A stretch of DNA of 8,940 bases. Source: Candidatus Rokuibacteriota bacterium. GTDB taxonomy: Bacteria; Methylomirabilota; Methylomirabilia; Rokubacteriales; CSP1-6. The notes beneath the pieces are model-generated. The model saw nothing but the letters and a program-made list of their open reading frames with translations. It searched no databases and was not told the DNA's origin. Shown here one piece after another: positions 1 to 6,739 of this stretch. The number at the start of each line of letters is the position of its first letter. Position 1 is the stretch's first letter. The stretch spans positions 1 through 8,940 of the forward strand of contig QHSM01000437.1 in NCBI GenBank assembly GCA_003221595.1, given 5' to 3'. The translations under genes were made by a program, and so were the position numbers.

Positions 1-298
1 CGTGGTCGGCGCGGAATCGCCGCCGGCACTCGCGGCAGTCGACCATGGGGTCGGTGAAGTGGTCCAGGTGGCCACTGGCCTTCCAGACGGTGGGATGCAT
101 GAGGATCGACGCGTCGATCCCCACCATGTCGGCGCGGGTCTGCACGAAGTCGCGCCACCACACGCGCTTGATGTTGTTCTTGAGCTCCACGCCGAGCGGG
201 CCATAGTCCCAGCACGAGCCCGTACCGCCGTAGATCTCGCTCGACTGGAAGACGAAGCCGCGGCGCTTGCAGAGAGATACCAGCACGTCCATGTTCAT
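1..298 (-). CDS. glyS: Glycyl-tRNA synthetase, dimeric (alpha2) type, N-terminal part
   Basis: This is the first 99 codons of a class II glycyl-tRNA synthetase, cut by the window edge. The enzyme attaches glycine to tRNA-Gly in the cytoplasm. The family call rests on SSEIYGG (residues 19-25), DYGPLGVELKNNIK (31-44), the WWR after it, GIDASILMHP (60-69), VWKASGH (71-77) and FTDPMVDCRECRRRFRADH (81-99). These are hallmarks of the single-chain homodimeric GlyRS of archaea, eukaryotes and many bacteria, not the GlyQ/GlyS alpha2beta2 enzyme. The ATG at 298 is preceded by GAGG with a 7-nt spacer, so it is preferred over the ATG two codons later. It follows recO after 54 bases and is the last visible gene of the block. 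Its ATG overlaps the stop of a 24-codon frame. Most of the catalytic and anticodon-binding regions lie outside the window. Confidence 0.95.
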   Translation of the reverse strand, partial: MNMDVLVSLCKRRGFVFQSSEIYGGTGSCWDYGPLGVELKNNIKRVWWRDFVQTRADMVGIDASILMHPTVWKASGHLDHFTDPMVDCRECRRRFRADH

Positions 299-369
299 AG
301 ACTCGCCTCGTCTCGGGCGGCGGCTCGCCCCGCCATGCTCATCGACTCGCGGCTAGTGCCCACCCTCAT
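295..369 (-). CDS. Possible small ORF (24 codons) bridging recO and glyS
   Basis: A short frame starts with ATG at 369, inside the last codons of recO, and stops at the TGA at 297-295. That stop overlaps the glyS start as ATGA. I recognise no family in the 24-residue product, which is rich in Ala, Arg and Ser and has no membrane segment. What makes it worth listing is its start. GGAG, then CGAGTCT, then ATGA mirrors the glyS start (GAGG, CGAGTCT, ATGA) almost base for base. Two further in-frame ATGs lie at 342 and 336. It could be a real small protein, a translational relay carrying ribosomes from recO to glyS, or a relic of a duplicated start region. It could equally be chance in GC-rich DNA. 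Confidence 0.3.
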   Translation of the reverse strand: MRVGTSRESMSMAGRAAARDEASL

Positions 370-377
370 AGACTCGC
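295..377 (-). repeat. Three copies of a 12-bp motif at the recO-glyS junction
   Basis: Read on the plus strand, TCATAGACTCGC occurs at 295-306 and 366-377, and TCATCGACTCGC (one mismatch) at 339-350. On the coding strand each copy reads GCGAGTC(T/G)ATGA. The outer copies each place an ATG 7 nt after a purine-rich Shine-Dalgarno-like block. The spacing is uneven (27 and 44 bases between copy starts). The two outer copies serve as the start contexts of glyS and of the 24-codon frame. The middle copy contains an internal ATG of that frame. Duplication of a translation-initiation segment is one explanation. Chance similarity is not excluded. Confidence 0.5.
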
Positions 378-1159
378 TCCGCCGTCAACGGCGGAGCGCC
401 GGACGAAGGCAACAGTCGCTGGACCTCGCGCTGGAACCGGCTCGAGCGCGGCGGATGACCGATCAGGCGCGCGACCTGCGCTTCCAGCACCGCGGCGAGC
501 TCGGTCTCGGTGCGCGCGAGCGGCATCGCCAGCGCCTCCTCCCACGACAGAGACCGGAGACGCTCGGCCGCGTTGATCGTCGCCGGCGAGATGGGCAGGG
601 TGCCGGCGGCGCTGGCGGGCGCGCAGGCTTCGCAGACCAGCCCACCCTCGCCGAGCGACGGGCGCGGGAACGGATAGGCCCGACCGCAATCGACACACGC
701 GTCGAGCCTCGGCCGGTGGCCGAGCGCCTCGATGCATCGCACCCCGAAGCAGATCGCCACGCGCGCCGGCGGCCGCGAGCCCTCGAGGGCTCGGAGACCG
801 CGGACCAGGAGGCTGAAGAGGGCGACGTGCCGATCGCGCTCCGCGGTCAGCCGCGCCATGCACTCGACGATCCAGGCCGCCTGCGCCAGCGTCTCCAGAT
901 TCTCGCGAAGCCGGTTGAAGGGTCGCGTGATGTCGAAGTGGTCGATACGGACCAGCTCGCTCCGGCCGGTATCGAAGAAGATGAGCTCTCCGAGCGTGCA
1001 GAGCTCCAGCGCGCTCCCGAATCTCGAGCGCATTCGCCGGGCCGATTTCGCGACGCCCCGGATCTTTCCGAAATCGCGCGAGTAGAACGTGACGAGCCGA
1101 TCGCTCTCGCCGAGCGGGAACGACCCGATCACCACGGCCGCGGACTTCCCGAGCCCCAT
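353..1159 (-). CDS. recO: DNA repair protein RecO
   Basis: RecO works in the RecFOR pathway. It displaces SSB and helps load RecA at gapped DNA, and it can anneal complementary strands. The 268-residue product is slightly longer than the usual 240-250. The N-terminal OB-fold region is recognisable from GESDRLVTFYSRDFGKIRGVA (17-37) and from a basic, Arg-rich patch after it (AKSARRMRSRFGSALEL, 37-53). The central helical part contains LETLAQAAWIVECMARL (88-104). A C4 zinc-binding site is intact, with CVDC at 155-158 and CEAC at 176-179. The ATG at 1159 shares one base with the era stop (TGATG), giving tight coupling, and yields the expected MGLGKSAAVVIGSF N-terminus. The frame stays open upstream to 1384, but that part only overlaps era. 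Pairing with era is common in bacteria. Confidence 0.95.
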   Translation of the reverse strand: MGLGKSAAVVIGSFPLGESDRLVTFYSRDFGKIRGVAKSARRMRSRFGSALELCTLGELIFFDTGRSELVRIDHFDITRPFNRLRENLETLAQAAWIVECMARLTAERDRHVALFSLLVRGLRALEGSRPPARVAICFGVRCIEALGHRPRLDACVDCGRAYPFPRPSLGEGGLVCEACAPASAAGTLPISPATINAAERLRSLSWEEALAMPLARTETELAAVLEAQVARLIGHPPRSSRFQREVQRLLPSSGAPPLTAERVYEGGH

Positions 1160-2055
1160 CAGGACGTCAGCCGAAACCCGAACTCGCGAAGTGCCCGTTC
1201 GTCCCGGCGCCAGTGCCGGCGGACCTCCACGGTCGACTGGAGGAACACCTTGATCCCGAAGAACGATTCGAGGTCGCGCCGGGCCGCCGTGCCGATCCGC
1301 TTCAGCATCGCCCCGCCCTTGCCGATGAGAATCCCCTTCTGGGATTCCTGCTCGACGAAGACGGTTGCCCGGACGTAGAGACACGCCGGGCTCTCCCGCT
1401 CCGTGAGCTCCTCGACCCGAACCGCGACCGCGTACGGCACCTCCTGGTGCGTCAGGTGAAAGACCTTCTCGCGGATCATCTCGGCCACGTAGAACGTCTC
1501 GGGCTGGTCGCTCGTCGCGTCGGCCGGGAAGAACGGCGGGTGCTCCGGCAGGCGACGAACGATCAGCTCGCGCAGCCGATCGCAGTGCGTCCCGTCCAGC
1601 GCCGAGATCGGCACGATCTCCGCGAACGAATGGCTACGGCGCCAGGTCTCGATGAGCGGGAGCATCCGGCTCTTGGGCCGGACACGGTCGGCCTTGTTCA
1701 GGACGCAAAAGGCCGGCCCCGGGTACGCGCGGAGCGGCTCGAGGACAAGCGCGTCGGGACCATCGTCGGCCGAGGCGTCGACCACGAGACAGACGAGGTC
1801 GACGTCCTCGACGGCGCGCCGCGCGGTCTTCAGCATGAAGTCGCCGAGCTTGCCCTCGGCCGGATAGAGCCCGGGCGTGTCGACGAAGATGACCTGCGCG
1901 CCCGGGAGGTTCTTGATGCCGGTGATGCGGTTCCGGGTCGTCTGCGGCCGCGGCGAGACGATCGAGAGCTTCTCACCGACGAGACGGTTCAGGAGCGTCG
2001 ACTTCCCGGCGTTGGGGCGCCCGATGAGCGACACGAACCCGGACTGGTGGGTCAT
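1159..2055 (-). CDS. era: GTPase Era, 30S ribosome assembly
   Basis: Era is an essential GTPase that binds the 3' end of 16S rRNA through a KH domain and acts as a checkpoint in 30S maturation. The product is 298 residues, the normal length. The GTPase domain shows the P-loop GRPNAGKS (12-19), the switch I region with PRPQTTRNRI (35-44), DTPG (59-62), NKAD (120-123) and SAL (151-153). The C-terminal KH domain carries ILIGKGGAMLKRIG (242-255) and ends with the typical ALREFGFR (288-295). The start is the ATG at 2055, overlapping the ybeY stop by four bases (ATGA). The frame is open further upstream to 2214, but those residues are Pro/Ala-rich and unlike Era. Its product acts on the same rRNA 3' end as YbeY, encoded just upstream. 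Confidence 0.98.
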   Translation of the reverse strand: MTHQSGFVSLIGRPNAGKSTLLNRLVGEKLSIVSPRPQTTRNRITGIKNLPGAQVIFVDTPGLYPAEGKLGDFMLKTARRAVEDVDLVCLVVDASADDGPDALVLEPLRAYPGPAFCVLNKADRVRPKSRMLPLIETWRRSHSFAEIVPISALDGTHCDRLRELIVRRLPEHPPFFPADATSDQPETFYVAEMIREKVFHLTHQEVPYAVAVRVEELTERESPACLYVRATVFVEQESQKGILIGKGGAMLKRIGTAARRDLESFFGIKVFLQSTVEVRRHWRRDERALREFGFRLTS

Positions 2056-2654
2056 TGGAGCGGGGTCCTCGAGGCCGGCTCTTTTCGAGGGTGGCCTGAG
2101 ATAGACGCGACCCGGCCCCGCCGCGCCAGCTTCACCCGGCTCGGCATCGCCCGTTTCAGCCGGCTCCCCGGCGCCTGTTCTGTCCGTTCGGGGTCTTGCA
2201 GCAGGCCCTGCCATAACTGTGCGGGCAGCCAGCGACGGCCGGCCGAGAGGATCTCGCGCTCGCGCCCGTGCATGAGGGCGGCCTCGACCGGATCGCGGTC
2301 GTCGTAGCCGACCAGATGAAGCACGCCGTGGGTGACGAGCAGATCCAGCTCGGTCGCGAGCGGAACCTCGAGGCGGCGTGCCTGGCGCGCGGCCGTCTCC
2401 GCCGAGATCACGATCTGCCCGACGAGCGGCACCGCGACGCCCGGCGCCTCGAGCGGGAACGCCAGCACATCGGTACGCCGGGCGACGCCACGGTGCCGAG
2501 CGTTGAAACGCCGTATCGCCGCGTCGTCGACGACGAGCACGTCCACATCACCCGCGGCGCGCCCGACGGCCGCGAGGGCGCGGCCCGCCGCCCGCGCGAG
2601 CCGCGCCGACGAGACGGGCGCCGCGCGCTGGCGATTCGCAACCGCGACGGGCAT
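2052..2654 (-). CDS. ybeY: Endoribonuclease YbeY, 16S rRNA maturation
   Basis: YbeY (UPF0054) is a metal-dependent endoribonuclease implicated in 16S rRNA 3'-end maturation and ribosome quality control. The product has 200 residues, about 45 more than usual. Family features are VDVLVVDDAAIRRFNARHRG (37-56), TDVLAFPLE (61-69) and the metal-site segment THGVLHLVGYDD (108-119). His109 and His113 match the first two zinc ligands of the HxxxHxxxxxH motif. The third position is Asp119 instead of His. After about residue 150 the chain continues as a basic, low-hydrophobicity tail I cannot match to anything. It runs up to the era start and overlaps it by four bases (ATGA). The ATG at 2654 shares one base with the phoH stop (TGATG). 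The frame is open much further upstream, but only as a shadow of phoH. Confidence 0.93.
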   Translation of the reverse strand: MPVAVANRQRAAPVSSARLARAAGRALAAVGRAAGDVDVLVVDDAAIRRFNARHRGVARRTDVLAFPLEAPGVAVPLVGQIVISAETAARQARRLEVPLATELDLLVTHGVLHLVGYDDRDPVEAALMHGREREILSAGRRWLPAQLWQGLLQDPERTEQAPGSRLKRAMPSRVKLARRGRVASISGHPRKEPASRTPLQ

Positions 2655-3655
2655 CAGGCCGGAGTCGGCGGCGATCCGCGATCGCCTTTGCGGGCATCGT
2701 GGGCGTCGTAGGCGCGCACGATCGCCGACACGAGCTGATGCCGAACCACGTCGCCATCGTCGAAGTAGACGAAGCGGATGCCCGGGACGCCCCGCAGCAC
2801 CGACTGCACCTCGATCAGCCCCGAGCCGCGCGACGCCGGCAGATCCACCTGGGTCACGTCGCCGGTGATCACCATCTTCGAGTTGAAGCCGAGGCGGGTC
2901 AGGAACATCTTCATCTGCTCGGCGGTGCTGTTCTGGGCTTCGTCGAGGATGATGAACGAGTCGTTCAGCGTCCGGCCCCGCATGTAGGCGAGCGGCGCGA
3001 TCTCGATCGCCCCCTTCTCCATGAAGGCCGTCACCCGCTCCGTCTCGAGCATGTCGTAGAGGGCATCGTAGAGCGGCCGCAGGTAGGGGTGAACCTTCTC
3101 GTAGAGATCGCCCGGGAGGAATCCCAGCCGCTCTCCGGCCTCGACCGCCGGCCGCGTCAGCACGATGCGCGCGACTTCGCGCTTCATGAGCGAGGCGACC
3201 GCCATCGCGACGGCGAGAAACGACTTGCCGGTGCCCGCCGGCCCGATCGCGAACACCATGTCGTGACCGCGGATGGCGTCGACGTACCGCTTCTGGTTGA
3301 CCGACTTCGGCGCGACCCACTTCTTGCGCGACGGCACCGCGATCGCGTCCGCGAACACCGTCTTCAGGTCGGCCTGGTCGTCGTCCGAGAGCATGCGGAG
3401 GGCCGCGCGGACCTCGCCGGCGCGGAGCGGGGTGCCGGTCCGGACCAGCTCCGCCAGCTGGACCAGCGCGCGCTCGGCCTTCTTCACCTGACGCTCGTCG
3501 CCCTTGACCATGATGTCGTGGCCGCGGGCGACGATCCGGACGTCGAGCTCCGTCTCGAGCGTGCGGAGGTGATCGTCGTTGCGCCCGAGAAGCGGGAGCA
3601 GGTCGAGGTCGGGGGCCAGCGAGATCCGGCGCGTGATCGCGGTAGTTTCACTCAA
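2654..3655 (-). CDS. phoH: PhoH family ATPase (PhoH-like)
   Basis: PhoH-like proteins are cytoplasmic P-loop ATPases related to the helicase core of superfamily I. An RNA-linked role is suspected, and they often sit next to ybeY and era. The 333-residue product has an N-terminal KH-like region (LLGRNDDHLRTLETELDVRI, 22-41). It then has the linker VNQKRYVDAI (119-128), Walker A GPAGTGKS (138-145), LTRPAVEAGERLGFLPGDL (166-184), Walker B with IILDEAQN (235-242) and the sensor-like MVITGD (261-266). The start appears to be TTG at 3655, overlapping the aspS stop as TTGA. It has a GGGAG Shine-Dalgarno block 9 nt upstream, and I see no ATG or GTG in frame near it. The family call is firm, but the exact cellular job is unknown across the family. 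Confidence 0.95.
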   Translation of the reverse strand: MSETTAITRRISLAPDLDLLPLLGRNDDHLRTLETELDVRIVARGHDIMVKGDERQVKKAERALVQLAELVRTGTPLRAGEVRAALRMLSDDDQADLKTVFADAIAVPSRKKWVAPKSVNQKRYVDAIRGHDMVFAIGPAGTGKSFLAVAMAVASLMKREVARIVLTRPAVEAGERLGFLPGDLYEKVHPYLRPLYDALYDMLETERVTAFMEKGAIEIAPLAYMRGRTLNDSFIILDEAQNSTAEQMKMFLTRLGFNSKMVITGDVTQVDLPASRGSGLIEVQSVLRGVPGIRFVYFDDGDVVRHQLVSAIVRAYDAHDARKGDRGSPPTPA

Positions 3656-5451
3656 CGTCGGGAACTCCCTTCACCGTCTGCGTTCGGCAGATCGAGCTTG
3701 ATGTGCAGCTCCTTCAGCCGCTCCGGCGCTACGGGGCCGGGGGCCTGCATCAGAAGATCCTGCGCCTGCTGGTTCATCGGAAACGCGATGACCTCCCGGA
3801 TGTTCGTCTCCCCGGCCAGGAGCATGACGATCCGGTCGATACCGGGCGCCGAGCCGCCGTGCGGCGGGGCGCCGTACTTGAACGCGTTCAGCATTCCGCC
3901 GAAGCGGGCCTCGACCTCGTCACGCCCGTACCCGGCGATCGCGAATGCCCGGTACATGATGTCCGGGCGGTGGTTCCGAATCGCTCCGCTCGACAGCTCG
4001 ACGCCGTTGCAGACGATGTCGTACTGGAAGGCCTTGATCGTCAGCGGGTCGGCTTTCTCCAGCACCTCGAGGCCCCCCTGCGGCATCGAGAACGGGTTGT
4101 GGCTGAACTCGATCTTCTTGGTGTCCTCGTTCAGCTCGTACATCGGGAAATCCGTCACCCAGCAGAACCGAAACGCGTTGGGCTCGATCAGCCCGAGCTC
4201 CTCGCCCAGTCGCAGCCGGACGCGGCCGGCCAGTCTCTCGGCCGCCGGCTTGCCGTCACACACGAAGAAGCAGGCGTCCCCGTCCCGCGCGCCGGTCGCG
4301 GCGGCGAGCTGGGCCAGCCGGTCCGCGTCGAGGAATCGCGCGATGGGGCCGCGCGCGCCGCCGTCGGCCAGGATCACGTAGCCGAGGCCCGGCGCCCCCT
4401 GCTCGCGGGCCCACTGCCCGAGCTTGTCGAAGAAGCTCCGGGGCTGCGCCGCCGCCCCCGGCGCCCGCACCGCCCGTACCACCGCGCCGGACGCGACCGG
4501 GGTGGCGAACGCCGAGAAGGTCGAGCCGCGGAACACCTCGGTGACATCCGCGATCAGGAGAGGATTCCGCAGATCGGGCTTGTCGCTGCCGTACTTCGCC
4601 ATCGCCTCGCCGAACGGGATCCTTGGGAACGGCGGCGGCGTCACCGCGGCGCCCTCGGCGAACTCCACGAACACCCCGTGCAGAACCGGCTCGAGCGCCG
4701 CGAAGACGTCTTCCTGGGTGACGAACGCCATCTCGACGTCGAGCTGGTAGAACTCGCCGGGGGACCGGTCCGCGCGGCCGTCCTCGTCGCGAAAGCAGGG
4801 CGCGATCTGGAAGTACCGGTCGAAGCCCGACGTCATCAGGAGCTGCTTGAACTGCTGCGGCGCCTGCGGGAGCGCATAGAACTTTCCGGGATGGACCCGG
4901 CTCGGCACCAGGTAGTCCCGCGCCCCCTCGGGCGAGCTCGAGGTCAGGATGGGTGTCTGGAACTCCATGAAGCCCGACTCGATCATCCGGCGGCGGATCG
5001 ACGCGATGACGCGGCTGCGGAGCACGATGTTCCGGTGGAGCCGCTCGCGCCGGAGGTCGAGGAAGCGATAGCGCAGGCGGGTTTCCTCGGGAAGCTCGGT
5101 GTCGCTGTTAACCGGCAGCGGGAGCGGATCCGCGGTCGACTGGATCGTCAGCTCGCCGACGGCCACTTCCACCTCACCCGTCGCCAGCCGCGGGTTGATG
5201 GCATCCGGCGCGCGCGCGACCACCTGGCCGGTGACGGTGATCACGCTCTCGAGACGGAGCGCCTCGGCCGTCTTGAGCAGCGGGCTCGCGCCGTCGAGCA
5301 CGCACTGGACCACTCCGTAGTGATCGCGAAGATCGAGGAACAGCACGTTGGCGTGGTCGCGCTTGCGGTGGAGCCAGCCGGAGAGCCGAACCGTGAGACC
5401 GGTGTGCTCGCGCCGGAGCTCGCCGCACGTGTGCGTGCGGAGGCTATGCAT
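3652..5451 (-). CDS. aspS: Aspartyl-tRNA synthetase, probably non-discriminating (Asp/Asn)
   Basis: This class IIb synthetase aspartylates tRNA-Asp and, if non-discriminating, tRNA-Asn. The 599-residue length and order match the bacterial enzyme. There is an N-terminal OB-fold anticodon domain (1-100), the catalytic core beginning RYRFLDLRR (127-135), and PEGARDYLVPSRVHPGKFYALPQ-type sequence (174-196). Motif 2 is FRDEDGRADRSPGEFYQLDV (220-239). The bacterial GAD insertion lies at roughly 290-420, and motif 3 is GSAPGIDRIVMLLAG (533-547). His33 in RKRDHANV sits where discriminating enzymes such as E. coli's have Leu and where non-discriminating ones such as that of Pseudomonas have His. The ATG at 5451 overlaps the hisS end by eight bases. 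A GTG at 5460 would add three residues and cannot be excluded. Confidence 0.97.
   Translation of the reverse strand: MHSLRTHTCGELRREHTGLTVRLSGWLHRKRDHANVLFLDLRDHYGVVQCVLDGASPLLKTAEALRLESVITVTGQVVARAPDAINPRLATGEVEVAVGELTIQSTADPLPLPVNSDTELPEETRLRYRFLDLRRERLHRNIVLRSRVIASIRRRMIESGFMEFQTPILTSSSPEGARDYLVPSRVHPGKFYALPQAPQQFKQLLMTSGFDRYFQIAPCFRDEDGRADRSPGEFYQLDVEMAFVTQEDVFAALEPVLHGVFVEFAEGAAVTPPPFPRIPFGEAMAKYGSDKPDLRNPLLIADVTEVFRGSTFSAFATPVASGAVVRAVRAPGAAAQPRSFFDKLGQWAREQGAPGLGYVILADGGARGPIARFLDADRLAQLAAATGARDGDACFFVCDGKPAAERLAGRVRLRLGEELGLIEPNAFRFCWVTDFPMYELNEDTKKIEFSHNPFSMPQGGLEVLEKADPLTIKAFQYDIVCNGVELSSGAIRNHRPDIMYRAFAIAGYGRDEVEARFGGMLNAFKYGAPPHGGSAPGIDRIVMLLAGETNIREVIAFPMNQQAQDLLMQAPGPVAPERLKELHIKLDLPNADGEGSSRR
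3653..3669 (-). promoter_or_regulatory. Ribosome binding site and TTG start of phoH
   Basis: On the coding strand GGGAG lies 9 nt before TTG, and the TTG shares its last two bases with the aspS stop (TTGA). This site decides the rare start codon for phoH. The site lies entirely within the last codons of aspS, so phoH translation is probably coupled to ribosomes finishing aspS. Confidence 0.6.
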
Positions 5452-6739
5452 CGGCGCCACCCGCGCTCTCGGTACGCCGGACCAGCGTCTTCACCTCCGG
5501 CGACTGGCCGGGCCGGAACACCGCGTAGGAGCCGAAGCCTTCGCCCGCCAGATCGTCGAGCTGCCGGGCCAGATTCTTTCGCTTCAGCGTCAGCGAGACG
5601 GTCCCCTCCCGTCCGCGCAGGCGTCCGGCCTCCGCGGCGACCTCGGCGAGCGGGTCAGCGGGCTCGAACAGGAAGGCGACCCGGTCGCGCTCCGATCGCA
5701 CCTGGTCGCTCTTGCCCTCGAGGATCGACACGACCCGCTCGAACCCGATCGAGAAGCCGCAGGCCGGAACATCCTGGCCGAGCAGGCGGCCGACCATCCG
5801 GTCGTAGCGGCCGCCGCCGGCGATGGATCCGCCGTAGTCGCCGTACGCCGCCTCGAAGATCGGGCCCGTGTAGTACCCCATTCCTCGGACCAGCGAAGCG
5901 TCGAACCCGACCGTGAAGCGACCACCGGCCTCCTGTCCGACCGCGCGAAGAATCATGCGCAGGCTCTCGACCGCGTCGCTCGTGGCCGGGACGACCTGCG
6001 CCAGCCGCTGGAGCGAGCTCGACGACTCGCCGTCGGCCGACAGGACCATGGCAAAGAGCTTCGAGATCGCGCCGGCGTCGTGGCCGGCATCGCGCAGCTC
6101 CCGCTCGACTCCCTCGCGCCCGATCTTGTCCAGCTTGTCGAGCGTGATGAAGAAATCGCCGTGGCGGCTGGGCTCGACGCCGCAGAAGGTCGCCATCGCG
6201 CTCAGGATCCGTCGGTCGTTCAGGCGGATACGCGGACGCTCGAGCCCGAGCTCGATGAGCGCCTCCGCGGTCGCCAGGATGAGCTCGACCTCGGCGATCT
6301 CGGAGACCACGCCCAGGATGTCGATGTCGCACTGGGTGAACTGCCGGAAGCGGCCCTTCTGCGGGCGCTCGGCGCGCCAGACCGGCCCGATCTGGATCGC
6401 CTTGAACGGGTCGGGCAGCTCGGCTCGATGGTGGGCATAGTACCGCGCGAGCGGTACCGTCAGATCGAAGCGCAGCCCGAGATCGGCGAGATCATCTTCG
6501 CGGGCGGTCGCGGCGTCGAGCTTGGCGCCGCGCTTGAGAACCTTGTAGATCAGCTTCTCGTTCTCGCCGCCGCCGCTGCCCTGTAGGAGGCGCAGATTCT
6601 CGAGGGCCGGCGTCTCGATTCGCCGAAAGCCGTACCGCCGGTAGGTCGCCAGGATCGTCGCGGTCGCGCGGTCCCGAAGCTCCACCTCGGCGGGAAGCAG
6701 GTCCTTCATGCCGCGCGATGGCGCCGTGTCGAACTTCAC
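5444..6739 (-). CDS. hisS: Histidyl-tRNA synthetase
   Basis: HisRS charges tRNA-His in the cytoplasm as a class IIa homodimer. The 431-residue product has normal length. The N-terminus TAPSRGMKDLLP (5-16) is characteristic. It also has RFDLTVPLARY (90-100), motif 2 VWRAERPQKGRFRQFTQCDI (120-139), the HisA histidine-binding loop LVRGMGYYTGPIFE (283-296), SIAGGGRYDRMVG (305-317), motif 3 GFSIGFERV (328-336) and a C-terminal anticodon-binding domain with LKRKNLARQLDDL (385-397). The HisA loop reads RGMGYY, not the commoner RGLDYY. I believe this belongs to a divergent but functional bacterial subgroup. The start is GTG at 6739, with GAGG 7 nt upstream. The ATG at codon 11 lies inside the conserved motif and would truncate it. 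It is the first gene of the overlapping block. Confidence 0.97.
   Translation of the reverse strand: MKFDTAPSRGMKDLLPAEVELRDRATATILATYRRYGFRRIETPALENLRLLQGSGGGENEKLIYKVLKRGAKLDAATAREDDLADLGLRFDLTVPLARYYAHHRAELPDPFKAIQIGPVWRAERPQKGRFRQFTQCDIDILGVVSEIAEVELILATAEALIELGLERPRIRLNDRRILSAMATFCGVEPSRHGDFFITLDKLDKIGREGVERELRDAGHDAGAISKLFAMVLSADGESSSSLQRLAQVVPATSDAVESLRMILRAVGQEAGGRFTVGFDASLVRGMGYYTGPIFEAAYGDYGGSIAGGGRYDRMVGRLLGQDVPACGFSIGFERVVSILEGKSDQVRSERDRVAFLFEPADPLAEVAAEAGRLRGREGTVSLTLKRKNLARQLDDLAGEGFGSYAVFRPGQSPEVKTLVRRTESAGGADA

Noticed and set aside
2..1378. A plus-strand frame of 458 codons opposite glyS, recO and era.
   Set aside because: It runs antisense through three clear genes, has low-complexity Arg/Ala-rich content and ignores the gene boundaries.
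1160..1384. An upstream extension of RecO inside era.
   Set aside because: It overlaps conserved Era coding sequence, and the ATG at 1159 gives the normal RecO N-terminus and a TGATG junction.
2056..2214. An upstream extension of Era by 53 residues.
   Set aside because: The extra residues are Pro/Ala-rich and unlike Era. The ATG at 2055 gives the standard N-terminus and a typical ATGA coupling with ybeY.
2699..4381. A 560-codon plus-strand frame opposite phoH and aspS.
   Set aside because: It is a compositional shadow of the minus-strand genes, with no recognisable domain and no sensible start context.
5452..5460. A GTG start for aspS three codons earlier.
   Set aside because: It adds only three residues and deepens the overlap with hisS. 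The ATG is preferred, although the Shine-Dalgarno evidence does not separate them strongly.
3703..5916. A 737-codon open frame on the plus strand opposite aspS and hisS.
   Set aside because: It is antisense to two well-identified synthetases, its product is Arg/Ala/Glu-rich with no family features, and long antisense frames are expected where TA-containing codons are rare in GC-rich genes.
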